Positions 20,534 through 29,432 of a stretch of DNA of 64,000 nucleotides are shown here, one piece after another. The notes under the pieces are model-generated. The model searched no databases. It was not told the origin of the DNA and saw only the letters and a list, made by a program, of their open reading frames with translations. Every line of letters starts with the position of its first letter. Position 1 is the first letter of the stretch. The stretch comes from Pseudoclavibacter sp. AY1H1 (lineage in GTDB: Bacteria > Actinomycetota > Actinomycetes > Actinomycetales > Microbacteriaceae), in the NCBI RefSeq assembly GCF_002931055.1, contig NZ_PSXX01000001.1:310001-374000 (forward strand). The letters are read 5' to 3'. A program made the translations under genes and the position numbers.

Positions 20534-21541
20534 ATGAGCGCGAGCAGCACGCAGGTTCAGCACACGGCGAGGTTGGCTGAGGAGGCGACCCTGCTCGAGG
20601 GGGATGCTCGCCCCGAATCCGGGGCAGTGACGCTGCTCCCCGAGGGCGATGCTGCCCCGTTCGCTGACGCGGTCGTCGCGAACGGCGGACGACTCGTGGA
20701 CCTCGGCCCGGAGACGCGAGGGATCGTCTACCTGTCCGCATCCAAGGTGCAGGGGCTGATCGACGCTCTCGAGGCGAACCCGCAGGTCACCTGGGTGCAG
20801 CTGCCCTTCGCTGGCATCGACAACTTCGCGGCCAAGCTGAAGCCGCACGCCGAGCGTGGGGTGCTCTTCACCTCGGCGAAGGGTGCGTACGCCGAGCCCG
20901 TCGCGGAGCATGCGCTTGCGCTGACGCTCGGCCTGCTGCGCGAGTTCCCTCGGCGCCTTTCCGCACGCACGTGGGAGAAGAAGACGGGCACCTCGCTGTA
21001 CGGCAGGCACGTCGTCATCATCGGTGCTGGCGGCATCGCGCTCGAGCTCCTCGACCTGCTCACGCCCTTCCGCGTGACGACGACGATCGTCCGGGCTCGC
21101 GACCTGCCGGTTGAGGGTTCCACTCGCACCGTGACCGCAGACAGGCTCGATGAGGTGCTGCCTGATGCTGACGTCGTCATCGTGGCCGCGGCTGCGACCG
21201 ATGAGACGCGCGGCCTCATCAACGAGCAGCGCCTGCGTGCCATGAAGGAGACCGCGGTGCTCGTGAACATCGCCAGGGGGCCTCTGGTCGACCCTGACGC
21301 GCTCCAGGTGGCGCTCGAGGAGTCCTGGATCGCTGGGGCCGGTCTCGACGTCACCTCGCCCGAGCCGCTGCCGGACGGGCACCCGCTGTGGACCACGCCG
21401 CGTCTCATCATCACGCCGCATGCGGCGGATACGCCCGAGATGGTGCAGCCGCTGCTCCAGGAGCGTGTGCGCCGCAACGTGGAGGCGTTCGTGTCCACTG
21501 GCCGGTTCGTGGGCATCGCGGATCCGGTTCGGGGCTACTGA
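20534..21541 (+). CDS. D-isomer specific 2-hydroxyacid dehydrogenase family protein
   Basis: A 335-residue NAD(P)-dependent oxidoreductase. The Rossmann motif GAGGIALELLDLL is near residue 163, with the downstream NIARGPLVD and GAGLDVTSPEPLPDGHPLW motifs. Catalytic Arg (NIARG), Glu (SPEP) and His (ITPHAAD) are present. The substrate cannot be deduced; the family covers glyoxylate/hydroxypyruvate and phosphoglycerate dehydrogenases. Confidence 0.85.
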   Translation: MSASSTQVQHTARLAEEATLLEGDARPESGAVTLLPEGDAAPFADAVVANGGRLVDLGPETRGIVYLSASKVQGLIDALEANPQVTWVQLPFAGIDNFAAKLKPHAERGVLFTSAKGAYAEPVAEHALALTLGLLREFPRRLSARTWEKKTGTSLYGRHVVIIGAGGIALELLDLLTPFRVTTTIVRARDLPVEGSTRTVTADRLDEVLPDADVVIVAAAATDETRGLINEQRLRAMKETAVLVNIARGPLVDPDALQVALEESWIAGAGLDVTSPEPLPDGHPLWTTPRLIITPHAADTPEMVQPLLQERVRRNVEAFVSTGRFVGIADPVRGY

Positions 21542-21595
21542 GGAGGGCTCGAAGACGGCGGATTCGGGGTGCGCGCGACACGCCAGCGGCTCGAT

Positions 21596-21625
21596 TTCGC
21601 ATTCGGGCGAAGGTGTTGCTAGTCT
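21596..21625 (+). promoter_or_regulatory. Candidate tRNA-Asn promoter
   Basis: TTCGCA at 21596-21601 and TAGTCT at 21620-21625 with an 18-bp spacer, placing transcription start a few bases before the tRNA. Matches are partial, so moderate confidence. Confidence 0.45.
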
Positions 21626-21639
21626 CTTCGAGTTGCCAA

Positions 21640-21712
21640 TCCCTGATAGCTCAATTGGCAGAGCAGCCGGCTGTTAACCGGCAGGTTGATGGTTCGAGTC
21701 CATCTCAGGGAG
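21640..21712 (+). tRNA. tRNA-Asn (GTT)
   Basis: Seven-base acceptor stem TCCCTGA/TCAGGGA, D-arm GCTC-GAGC, anticodon arm with GTT at 21673-21675 in the loop CTGTTAA, and T-arm with GGTTCGAGTCC. The discriminator is G, as in asparagine tRNAs. CCA is not fully encoded. A strong terminator follows seven bases downstream. Confidence 0.96.
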
Positions 21713-21718
21713 CAAGCA

Positions 21719-21750
21719 GAACCCCAGCGCTTCATGCGCTGGGGTTCTTT
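21719..21750 (+). terminator. Rho-independent terminator after tRNA-Asn
   Basis: Perfect 12-bp stem GAACCCCAGCGC (21719-21730) and GCGCTGGGGTTC (21736-21747) with a TTCAT loop, followed by TTTCATTT. It should end the tRNA transcript. Confidence 0.85.
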
Positions 21751-21815
21751 CATTTCCGGGCAACTCGTGATCCTCTAGTGGGGTCAGACCATCCCGACAC
21801 GAGGGCGTGCAGCGA

Positions 21816-23072
21816 ATGAGCAGAGGCGGGTCGAGTCAGGACCGGATGAACTGGGCGCGCTCGCTGAGCTTCTCTGCTCGGGAGATCGTGGAGCCGACCT
21901 CGTTCGGCGAGGCCGCGGGCATCATCGCGAGCGCCAGTCGTGTGCATGCCCTCGGTACGAGACACTCCTTCAGCGACGTAGCGGACACCAGTGGTGTGCT
22001 GGTGAGCCTGCGGCAAGTGCCCACGGATCTTGTCATCGATGGGCTCGCGGGGACGGCGGTCATGAGCGCAGCAGTCCCGTACGGACGAGTAGCGCCGCAG
22101 CTCGATGAGGCAGGCTCTGCGCTCCACAACGCCGGTTCCCTGCCGCATATCTCCGTCGGCGGAGCCGTCGCCACCGGGACGCACGGATCCGGGACTGCCC
22201 TTGGCTCGCTCAGCACGGCGGTCCGCGCCCTCGAGATCCTCGGTCCAGACGGTTCGCTCCGGACCATCGAGCGGGGCTCCGAAGGATTCCTCGGCGCAGT
22301 TCTCCACCTCGGCCTGCTCGGGGTAGTCACGCGGGTCACCTTGGATATCCAACCGCGCTACAGCATGCGACAGGACGCTTACGGGCCAATGCCTTGGCGC
22401 ACCTATCTCGAGAACCTTGATCAGGTCCATCGGGCTGGCTATTCGGTCAGCGCATTCACGACCTTCGACGGTGCCGTCAGCGAGGTGCTCGTGAAGTCCC
22501 GAATTCCAGAATACGAGGACGACATTGACGTCGAGGATGATCTGTTCGGATCGCCCCGCCTTCCGGGCGAGGCAGACTCCGAAAGCGTGACCGCTCGGGA
22601 CGGCTCGGTGGGACCCTGGTGGGATCGGCTTCCCCACTTTCCGATCGCCTCCACACCGAGCGTCGGCTCGGAGCTGCAGAGTGAGCACTTCGTGCCGCTC
22701 CGGCACGCGGCGGCCGCGCTCGAGGCGGTCCGGGCGCATTCCGCTCGCCTGCAACCGCTGCTGCACGTCTGCGAGCTCAGGACGATGGCGGGGGATGAGC
22801 TCTGGCTCAGCCCGACTCAGGGTGAGGACGTGCTCTGCGTGGCGTTCACGTGGAAGAAGCTCGCGGCGCCCGTCCTGGAGCTCCTGTCCGTCATCGAGCG
22901 CAGCCTCAGCCCGTTCGAGGCGAGGCCCCACTGGGGCAAGCTCACCTCGCTCGGCCGCGACGAATTCAACGAACTGTATCCGCGCCTGCCCTCATTCCGT
23001 CGCCTTGTCTCCGAGGCGGATGCAGATCGGAAATTCGTGTCCCCGTTCAGCGAGCGCCTTCTGGATATCTGA
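21816..23072 (+). CDS. FAD-linked alditol/sugar-lactone oxidase (AldO-like)
   Basis: A 418-residue VAO-family flavoprotein. It matches the alditol/xylitol oxidase pattern: GTRHSFSDVAD, whose histidine would carry covalent FAD, SLPHISVGGAVATGTHGSG, and a C-terminal RPHWGK. The closest named relative I recognise is Streptomyces AldO, which oxidises xylitol and sorbitol using O2. D-arabinono- or L-gulonolactone oxidase is the main alternative. ATG 21816 has GAGGG about ten bases upstream; ATG 21846 is also possible. It stands alone beside tRNA-Asn. Confidence 0.75.
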   Translation: MSRGGSSQDRMNWARSLSFSAREIVEPTSFGEAAGIIASASRVHALGTRHSFSDVADTSGVLVSLRQVPTDLVIDGLAGTAVMSAAVPYGRVAPQLDEAGSALHNAGSLPHISVGGAVATGTHGSGTALGSLSTAVRALEILGPDGSLRTIERGSEGFLGAVLHLGLLGVVTRVTLDIQPRYSMRQDAYGPMPWRTYLENLDQVHRAGYSVSAFTTFDGAVSEVLVKSRIPEYEDDIDVEDDLFGSPRLPGEADSESVTARDGSVGPWWDRLPHFPIASTPSVGSELQSEHFVPLRHAAAALEAVRAHSARLQPLLHVCELRTMAGDELWLSPTQGEDVLCVAFTWKKLAAPVLELLSVIERSLSPFEARPHWGKLTSLGRDEFNELYPRLPSFRRLVSEADADRKFVSPFSERLLDI

Positions 23073-23170
23073 GGGGAATCGCAACGTGCACTGTCGCGAG
23101 AGTGTGCCGGAATGCGCGCGATACGCCACCAGTCTCTGAATCAGTACTTCCGCATTCGCGCGAGGGTCTT

Positions 23171-23176
23171 TAGACT
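23171..23176 (+). promoter_or_regulatory. Candidate promoter -10 (TAGACT) for the M23 peptidase
   Basis: TAGACT 49 bases before the TTG start at 23225 fits an actinobacterial -10; no clear -35 is seen. The gap from 23073 to 23224 shows no recognisable riboswitch. Confidence 0.4.
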
Positions 23177-23224
23177 CGGACACGTTGCCCGTGAAGCACC
23201 AATTGCAGAATTGCAGGAGACTCC

Positions 23225-24325
23225 TTGCCGAAGTCATCCACCGCCACGTCAGACACCCACCTCGACGTCCCGGGCCGGCGCGCGCGCAGAGCAAAAGAAC
23301 GCCGCCGCGCCAGGCTTCTCGCCGTTCCCGTCGTCGCCGCGACGCTCGGCCTCATCGCTGCCGCGTCGATCGGCGCAGCTGCCGTCACGGGTGCGGTCGA
23401 CGACGGCCAGTCGACGGTGCCGGTCGTGTCCTCGAAGGAGCACGACGGAGTCACCTACACCGTTTCCGGCAGCGTTCCGGGGCAGCTCATCGGCACCCGC
23501 GACATTCCTGTCGTGCAGGGAACCGGTGCCGGATCCGCCGGTGGCACGGTGGCACCGGGCGTCCAGTGGCCCGTCGACATGAGCCTCGTGCGAATCAGCG
23601 ACGGCTTCGGACCACGCAACTCACCGTGCTCGGGATGCTTCTCGAACCACCGCGGCCTCGATATGGCCGGCCCCCAGGGCACACGGGTCGGGACCATCGC
23701 CAACGGCATCGTGATCGAGTCCGTTCCGACCGACAGCGGCGGCCTCGGAGCCCACGTCGTCGTCGAGCACCGCATCGACGGCCTGCAGGTGCGTTCCGTG
23801 TACGCCCACCTTGTCGCAGGTTCGCCAGCGGTCAAGGTCGGCGACGAGGTCAGGACCGGACAGCTCGTGGGCCTGCTCGGCAACACCGGCGCCTCGACCG
23901 GGCCGCACCTGCACCTCGAGACCATCGTCGACGGAACCCACGTCGACCCGCAGAAGTTCCTCAACAAGTACGCGGATGGGGCTGCCGTGGACATCTTCGG
24001 CGAGGCGCCGACGTGGAACCCGCCGACGAACGATCCGTCAGAGAAGGACTACTGGGAACCGGGCGAGGACACGCCGAAGCCGCCGGCTGACCAGGTCCCT
24101 GACACGCCCGCGCAGCCCGCCCAGCCCTCGACGCCCCCGAAGGACACGACGTCGCCGGCGCCGTCTCCCACGGAGACCGAGTCGTCCACGCCGCCGCCGT
24201 CCACGTCGCCGAGCCAGGAGCCCGAGTCTCCGAGCCCAGCTCCGTCGCAGTCGCAGGAGCCAGCGGCCCCGACGCCGCCGGCGGAGTCTGAGTCGGCCGC
24301 ACCCGGCCCGTCGACGGGTTCGTAG
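23225..24325 (+). CDS. M23 (LytM-type) peptidase with proline-rich tail
   Basis: A 366-residue exported cell-wall hydrolase candidate. A basic N-terminus precedes one membrane segment/signal (about 32-55). The M23 domain (about 118-245) carries HRGLDMAG (zinc His and Asp, near 142) and the second zinc site HLHLE near 228. From about residue 270 it is a low-complexity Pro/Ser/Thr/Glu tail, likely wall-spanning. It ends without a sortase motif. The TTG start has AGGAG five bases upstream. Confidence 0.88.
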   Translation: MPKSSTATSDTHLDVPGRRARRAKERRRARLLAVPVVAATLGLIAAASIGAAAVTGAVDDGQSTVPVVSSKEHDGVTYTVSGSVPGQLIGTRDIPVVQGTGAGSAGGTVAPGVQWPVDMSLVRISDGFGPRNSPCSGCFSNHRGLDMAGPQGTRVGTIANGIVIESVPTDSGGLGAHVVVEHRIDGLQVRSVYAHLVAGSPAVKVGDEVRTGQLVGLLGNTGASTGPHLHLETIVDGTHVDPQKFLNKYADGAAVDIFGEAPTWNPPTNDPSEKDYWEPGEDTPKPPADQVPDTPAQPAQPSTPPKDTTSPAPSPTETESSTPPPSTSPSQEPESPSPAPSQSQEPAAPTPPAESESAAPGPSTGS

Positions 24326-24341
24326 GCACGGAACTCTGCCA

Positions 24342-24363
24342 CGGCCCTGGAAGGGCCAGGCCG
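24342..24363 (+). terminator. Hairpin after the M23 peptidase
   Basis: CGGCCCTGG and CCAGGCCG arms around AAGGG, with one bulged C. It lies 17 bases past the stop and has no T-tract. A terminator is plausible but unproven. Confidence 0.4.
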
Positions 24364-24480
24364 CGGCCTCCTCTCAGCGCCATTTCTCCGGGTATTCTCG
24401 ACCCCCTGGCCCTACTGTTGCTGGGGGATGCTCGTCGGCAGTTCAGCCGGTGAGTGGAGAGATCCGAGGATGGACGAGCT

Positions 24481-25686
24481 GTGATTCGCACGTACAGTGC
24501 TCCGCGCGCCGATTGGCGAGCGAGGTTCGACTCGATCGGCTTCACCTTCTACGACATGGAGTCCGAGGGTGGGCGGCCGTACTGGCAGGAGGAAGCGGCC
24601 TACGGCTTCTCAGGAGCCGAGATCGATGCGTTCGAGGAGGCGACGGCTGAGCTGTTCCGGCTCTGCATGGAGGCCTGCGAGCGCATCGTGCGCGATCGTC
24701 GCTTCGCGGAGTTCGGCATCCCGGTCGAGCTCTGGGACCTCGTCGAGAAGTCCTGGGACGAGGACGATCCCACCGTGTACGGACGATTCGACCTCGCGTA
24801 CGACGCTGCAGGCACGATCAAGCTCCTCGAATTCAACGCGGATACGCCCACGTCGCTCGTGGAGTCCGCCGCCGCGCAATGGCAGTGGCTCGTCGAGACA
24901 CGGGGTGACGGCGCCGACCAGTTCAACCTCCTGCACGAGCTGCTCGTGGAGCAGTGGGTGCACCTCCGAGTGCAGCGCTGGTTCCTCCCGCAGGGCGCGC
25001 GCCTCCATCTCGCGTCGCTGCACGATGGCGGCGACGGACAGCTCATCGTCGAGGACGCCGACACCGTTGGCTACATGGCGGAGACCGCGCGTCTCGCCGG
25101 TTTCGAGGTGAAGCAGATCTTCATGGAGGATGTGCAGTTCGATGAGGACGCCCACGGCTTCATCGACGGCGACGGGGAGCGCATCGAGCGCATCTTCAAG
25201 CTGTACCCCTGGGAGTGGATGGTGCGTGAGGAGTTCGCCCAGTACTTCCCGACCACGCGAGCGACAACCGCCTGGGTCGAGCCGATCTGGAAGATGATGC
25301 TCTCCAACAAGCAGCTCCTGGTCGTGCTCTGGGAGCTCTTCCCGGATCATCCGCTGCTGCTCGCGGCCTACCCGACTCCCGATCGACTTCGTGGCAGGGC
25401 GTACGTCGAGAAGCCGAAGCTCGGACGCGAGGGCGCCAACGTCACGATGTACGACCTCGTGGGGCGCAAGACGGCCGAGAACGGCGGCGACTACGGCGCC
25501 GAGGGCTTCGTGTACCAGGAGCGGGCCACGCTCGCGAACATCGACGGCAAGACGGTCATCGTGGGTTCCTGGATCGTGGGTGAGACGCCTGCCGGTATCG
25601 ACGTTCGGGAGACCAGTGGGCCCATCACGGGCGACCTCGCCGAGTTCGTGCCCCACTACATCACCGACCATGAGGAGCGACCATGA
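24481..25686 (+). CDS. Glutathionylspermidine synthase-like ATP-grasp protein (YgiC/YjfC type)
   Basis: A 401-residue protein similar to the C-terminal synthetase half of glutathionylspermidine synthase, without the amidase half. Visible family features are LLEFNADTPTSLVESA, AYPTPDRLRGRAYVEKPKLGREGANV and YQERATL, including the conserved acidic and basic ATP-grasp residues. The E. coli homologues YgiC/YjfC do not make glutathionylspermidine, so the peptide-like product is unknown. The GTG at 24481 is preceded by GAGGA. It overlaps the next gene by ATGA. Confidence 0.82.
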   Translation: MIRTYSAPRADWRARFDSIGFTFYDMESEGGRPYWQEEAAYGFSGAEIDAFEEATAELFRLCMEACERIVRDRRFAEFGIPVELWDLVEKSWDEDDPTVYGRFDLAYDAAGTIKLLEFNADTPTSLVESAAAQWQWLVETRGDGADQFNLLHELLVEQWVHLRVQRWFLPQGARLHLASLHDGGDGQLIVEDADTVGYMAETARLAGFEVKQIFMEDVQFDEDAHGFIDGDGERIERIFKLYPWEWMVREEFAQYFPTTRATTAWVEPIWKMMLSNKQLLVVLWELFPDHPLLLAAYPTPDRLRGRAYVEKPKLGREGANVTMYDLVGRKTAENGGDYGAEGFVYQERATLANIDGKTVIVGSWIVGETPAGIDVRETSGPITGDLAEFVPHYITDHEERP

Positions 25687-26285
25687 CGTACGAACCGAAG
25701 CTGCGCCGCAGCCGTGGCGTGACCCTGTCCGGAATCGCCCGCCCGTCGACGCCGAAGACCGTCGGAGCGATGGGAGTCGCGGCCGCCATGATGTTCCTCG
25801 CTGGCTGCAGCACCGTCCCAGATGATGGGGTCGTGGTCGAAGGCGCCGACGGCGAGAACTACGTGCTGCCCGATGGTGCGGAACGCCCGACCTACACGTC
25901 GAAGGAGGACTGCCTTGCCGATGTGAACGAGCAGATCCAGCTCCTCGAGCAGCAGGGTGAGCAGCTCGAGGGGGACGCCGAGTCGCTGTGCGAGTCGTCC
26001 AGCAGCTACGGAACCCACTACAGCTCCGCACTCTGGCTGGGGCCGGTGCTCTTCGCGTCCTCCCGCTGGAACAGCACTCGCGTGAGCTCGTGGGCACCCG
26101 TCACCTCCGGCGGGTTTGCGGCCCCCGGCTCCTCCGCTCACTCCGACGTCGCCCAGAAGGCCCCAGCGGGAGCGACCGTCGGCTCGAGGGCACCATTGAA
26201 GAGCGGTTTCGGGGCGACGGGGAAGTCCGGGTTCGGCTCGACGGTGAAGGGCGGCGGCGGCAGCGGCAGCTCGACGGGCGGCTGA
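25683..26285 (+). CDS. YgiB/DUF1190-like lipoprotein
   Basis: A 200-residue protein with a hydrophobic segment ending in the lipobox-like LAGCS (Cys near residue 42). The following region reads YTSKEDCLADVN, the usual start of DUF1190 (YgiB) domains. A second Cys (SLCESSS) may pair with it. The C-terminal 60 residues are Gly/Ser-rich, ending in a GGGGSGSS tail. Its start overlaps the GspS-like gene, reproducing the ygiB-ygiC pairing of enterobacteria in reverse order. Function unknown. Confidence 0.72.
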   Translation: MTYEPKLRRSRGVTLSGIARPSTPKTVGAMGVAAAMMFLAGCSTVPDDGVVVEGADGENYVLPDGAERPTYTSKEDCLADVNEQIQLLEQQGEQLEGDAESLCESSSSYGTHYSSALWLGPVLFASSRWNSTRVSSWAPVTSGGFAAPGSSAHSDVAQKAPAGATVGSRAPLKSGFGATGKSGFGSTVKGGGGSGSSTGG

Positions 26286-26323
26286 CCTCTCTCGGCCCGG
26301 TCGCGGGGCTGGAGAATGGGGGC

Positions 26324-26857
26324 ATGACCTCCGCCGACGTGATCCGCTACGACGACCTCCAGCCCGCGCCCTGGCAGAACGGTCTGGGGGTGACTCGCAC
26401 CATCAGAGCCATGCCGGCCGGGTGCGGCTGGTCGCTGAGTATCGCGACGATCGAGCAGCGAGCCGAGTTCTCGCTCATCCAGGAAACTCAGCGTGTGCAG
26501 CTCGCGATCGACGCGGTGCGTCTCGAGATCGACGGCCGAGAGGTGGTGCTCGGCCCGGGGGAGCAGGCGCGGTTCGCCGGCACGCAGCACGTCGTCGGGG
26601 CATCCGTCGCTGGCAGCTCGCAGGTGCTGAATCTCATGTACTCCGATGCGATTCCCGCTCTCGATGTCGCCGTGGTCCGAGATGCTCGCGAGCTGCCACT
26701 CGATTCCGTGGCAGTCGTCGTTCTCGACGGCGAGCTGATCTGCGGGCCGCTGGTCCTCGCCCGCTTCGACACGGTGGTGCTCGAGGGAAGCGTCAGACCG
26801 TCGATCTCCGGCCTGCGCGGGCTGTTCGCGGTCGTTCGAGCAGCCGCGCGGAACTGA
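26324..26857 (+). CDS. hutD: HutD/Ves family protein
   Basis: A 177-residue bicupin of the HutD/Ves family, starting YDDLQPAPWQNGLGVTRTI, which is the family signature (PWxNGxGxTREI). HutD is found with histidine-utilisation genes and has been proposed to sense or cap cytosolic histidine or formiminoglutamate flux; it is not an enzyme of the pathway. GGAG lies nine bases before the ATG. The hut regulator and enzymes follow. Confidence 0.82.
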   Translation: MTSADVIRYDDLQPAPWQNGLGVTRTIRAMPAGCGWSLSIATIEQRAEFSLIQETQRVQLAIDAVRLEIDGREVVLGPGEQARFAGTQHVVGASVAGSSQVLNLMYSDAIPALDVAVVRDARELPLDSVAVVVLDGELICGPLVLARFDTVVLEGSVRPSISGLRGLFAVVRAAARN

Positions 26858-26865
26858 GGGTGCAT

Positions 26866-26880
26866 TGCCATTTGATGGCA
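26866..26880. promoter_or_regulatory. Palindrome upstream of the IclR gene (candidate operator)
   Basis: Perfect inverted repeat TGCCAT-TTG-ATGGCA in the 106-bp gap between hutD and the IclR regulator. A looser GTTT...AAAC dyad follows at 26886-26903. IclR proteins bind such short palindromes near their own genes, so autoregulation is a reasonable guess. Confidence 0.5.
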
Positions 26881-26963
26881 GAACCGTTTTACTAGGTGGA
26901 AACAAGCGCGGTCGATCCTCGTAACGATCCACGTCTACGGTTGCCTGCAATGAAGGAGGCACG

Positions 26964-27638
26964 ATGGCCGAACCCTCGACCCGAACAGTCGAACGGGCGC
27001 TCTCCCTGCTCGCGATCGTCTGCGAGCACGGCAGCCTGAGCCTGGCCGAGAGCTCGCGCCTCGCGGAACTCTCACCCAGTACGTCGCTCCGGCTGCTGCG
27101 CACGCTCGAATCCTCGGGGTTCGTGAGCCGTGATGAAGCGGGTGATTTCCACGCCGGGAGCCGGATCGTGCAGCTCGGGGCGCGAGCGCTCTCGAACGAA
27201 AACCTCGTGCTGCTCTGCTCGCCGGCTATGCGCGACATCGCCGAGTCAACCGCCGAGTCGGTCTACCTCAGCGTGCCCGGTCACGCGGACCAGGCGCTCT
27301 ACATCGCCATCCATGAGGGCACCCAGTCGGTGCGGCACACCAACTGGGTCGGACGCACTATTCCGCTCGAGTGCTCGGCTTCCGGACGGGTGCTTCGTGG
27401 TGAGACGCCCGCCGTCGGCTACGTCACGCTCGAGAGCGGCGTCGAGAAGGACGTCACCGCGGTTGCCGCCCCCATCGTGCTCCACGAGCGCGTCATCGGC
27501 TCGCTCAGCGTGCTGGTTCCGAGCTACCGCATCACGCCGAGCAAGGTCGAGCGCTACGGCGCCCTCCTCAGCGGCGCGGCCGCCAGCATCGAGCACTCAC
27601 TCAGCGCGACCACGTCAGCGCGCCCCGGCCCTGCCTGA
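26964..27638 (+). CDS. IclR family regulator of the hut cluster
   Basis: A 224-residue regulator: N-terminal winged HTH (about 5-60, [22 protein letters not shown]) and C-terminal IclR effector domain ([43 protein letters not shown]). AAGGAGG precedes the ATG. Its place between hutD and hutU suggests it controls histidine catabolism with a pathway intermediate such as urocanate as effector; this is inferred from context. Confidence 0.85.
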   Translation: MAEPSTRTVERALSLLAIVCEHGSLSLAESSRLAELSPSTSLRLLRTLESSGFVSRDEAGDFHAGSRIVQLGARALSNENLVLLCSPAMRDIAESTAESVYLSVPGHADQALYIAIHEGTQSVRHTNWVGRTIPLECSASGRVLRGETPAVGYVTLESGVEKDVTAVAAPIVLHERVIGSLSVLVPSYRITPSKVERYGALLSGAAASIEHSLSATTSARPGPA

Positions 27639-27702
27639 GCCGGCCCGGGCAGCACTCGTCCCCCCTTCCTCAACTCTTTCCGGTCACCAAGGGATCACGC
27701 AC

Positions 27703-29361
27703 ATGAACGCACACGAGAACATCAGGGCCCCACGCGGGTCGCAGCTCACTGCGAAGAGCTGGCAGACCGAGGCGCCGCTGCGCATGCTCATGAACAACCT
27801 CGACCCGGAAGTGGCCGAGCACCCGGAGAGCCTGGTCGTCTACGGCGGCACGGGCAAGGCGGCGCGCAGCTGGGAGGCGTACGACGCGATTGTCCGCACC
27901 CTCACGACTCTGGAGGACGACGAGACGCTGCTCGTCCAATCGGGCAAGCCGGTCGGCGTCTTCCGCACCCACGAGTGGGCGCCTCGGGTCCTCATCGCGA
28001 ACTCGAACCTCGTCGGGGACTGGGCCAACTGGCCCGAGTTCCGACGACTCGAGGCTGCCGGCCTCACGATGTATGGCCAGATGACGGCGGGTTCCTGGAT
28101 CTACATCGGCACGCAGGGCATCCTCCAGGGCACCTACGAGACGTTCGCGGCCGCCGCTGAGAAGCGCTTCGGCGGCACGCTGGCGGGCACCCTGACGCTC
28201 ACGGGTGGCGCGGGTGGCATGGGCGGTGCGCAGCCGCTCGCCGTCACGATGAACGAGGGTGTGGTCCTCATCGTCGACGTGGACGCGAGCCGGCTCGAGC
28301 GCCGCGTGCAGCACGGCTACCTCGACGAGATGACCGCCGACCTCGACGACGCGATCGAGCGCGTGCTTGCCGCGAAGCAGGCCCGCGAGCCTCGCTCCGT
28401 CGGCGTGGTCGGCAACGCGGCGACGATCTTCCCGCTCCTCCTCGAGCGTGGCGTCGCCATCGACATGGTCACCGACCAGACGAGCGCGCACGACCCACTC
28501 GCCTACCTCCCAGAGGGCGTGAGCGTCGAGGAGTGGAAGGCCGAGGCAGAGCGCGACCCGGTCGGCTTCACGGAGCGCGCCCGCGCCTCCATGGCCAAGC
28601 AGGTCGAGGCCATGGTCGGGTTCCAGGATGCCGGTGCCGAGGTCTTCGACTACGGCAACTCCATCCGGGCCGAGGCGAAGCTCGGCGGGAACGAGCGAGC
28701 CTTCGAGTTCCCGGGATTCGTGCCAGCGCACATCCGCCCGCAGTTCGAGGAGGGGCGCGGACCTTTCCGATGGGTGGCGCTCTCCGGCGACCCCGCTGAC
28801 ATCGCCGCGACCGACCGAGCGATTCTCGAGCTGTTCCCCGACGACGAGCGACTGCACCGCTGGGTCACGGCCGCGAGCCAGAAGGTGCACTTCGAGGGCC
28901 TTCCGGCCAGGATCTGCTGGCTCGGCTACCAGGAGCGGCACCTCGCCGGGCTCAAGTTCAACGAGATGGTCGCCTCCGGCGAGCTCTCCGCGCCCATCGT
29001 CATCGGCCGGGACCACCTCGATTCCGGCTCGGTCGCCTCGCCGTACCGCGAGACCGAGTCGATGAAGGACGGTTCGGACGCGATCGCGGACTGGCCTCTC
29101 CTGAACGCGCTCCTCAACACCGCCTCGGGAGCCACCTGGGTCTCCCTCCACCACGGCGGCGGCGTCGGGATCGGCAGGTCGATCCACTCCGGTCAGGTCA
29201 TCGTGGCCGACGGCACCGACCTCGCCGCGCAGAAGATCGAGCGCGTGCTCACCAACGACCCCGGCACGGGCGTCATGCGGCACGTGGACGCTGGCTACGA
29301 GCACGCCGCCGTTGTCGCGAGGGAACGCGGGCTGCGGGTGCCCATGTGGGAGGGCCAATGA
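27703..29361 (+). CDS. hutU: Urocanate hydratase
   Basis: A 552-residue NAD-dependent enzyme converting urocanate to imidazolonepropionate. It is typical in length and motifs: [14 protein letters not shown] near residue 46, [15 protein letters not shown] near 167 (the NAD-binding region) and a C-terminal [15 protein letters not shown]. The ATG at 27703 is supported by AAGGGA eight bases upstream. The stop overlaps the ATG of a 24-codon ORF (ATGA). Confidence 0.96.
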   Translation: MNAHENIRAPRGSQLTAKSWQTEAPLRMLMNNLDPEVAEHPESLVVYGGTGKAARSWEAYDAIVRTLTTLEDDETLLVQSGKPVGVFRTHEWAPRVLIANSNLVGDWANWPEFRRLEAAGLTMYGQMTAGSWIYIGTQGILQGTYETFAAAAEKRFGGTLAGTLTLTGGAGGMGGAQPLAVTMNEGVVLIVDVDASRLERRVQHGYLDEMTADLDDAIERVLAAKQAREPRSVGVVGNAATIFPLLLERGVAIDMVTDQTSAHDPLAYLPEGVSVEEWKAEAERDPVGFTERARASMAKQVEAMVGFQDAGAEVFDYGNSIRAEAKLGGNERAFEFPGFVPAHIRPQFEEGRGPFRWVALSGDPADIAATDRAILELFPDDERLHRWVTAASQKVHFEGLPARICWLGYQERHLAGLKFNEMVASGELSAPIVIGRDHLDSGSVASPYRETESMKDGSDAIADWPLLNALLNTASGATWVSLHHGGGVGIGRSIHSGQVIVADGTDLAAQKIERVLTNDPGTGVMRHVDAGYEHAAVVARERGLRVPMWEGQ

Positions 29362-29432
29362 CCGAGTGGCGCACCGCGCTCCTCGAGGTCGCCATCACCG
29401 AGGAGTCCTCCCGCAGCGAGGTCTGCCCATGA
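29358..29432 (+). CDS. 24-codon ORF bridging hutU and hutF
   Basis: It begins [16 protein letters not shown] and ends in EVCP. Its ATG overlaps the hutU stop (ATGA at 29358-29361) and its TGA overlaps the hutF ATG (ATGA at 29429-29432). It therefore fills the junction exactly and would couple hutU translation to hutF. It matches no family I know. It could be a real coupling peptide or the remnant of a deleted gene, such as an N-formylglutamate hydrolase, which often sits here. Confidence 0.5.
   Translation: MTEWRTALLEVAITEESSRSEVCP

Noticed and set aside
23073-23224. A c-di-AMP (ydaO-type) riboswitch before the M23 peptidase
   Set aside because: Such riboswitches often precede actinobacterial wall hydrolases, but the 152-base gap is too short and lacks the conserved core.
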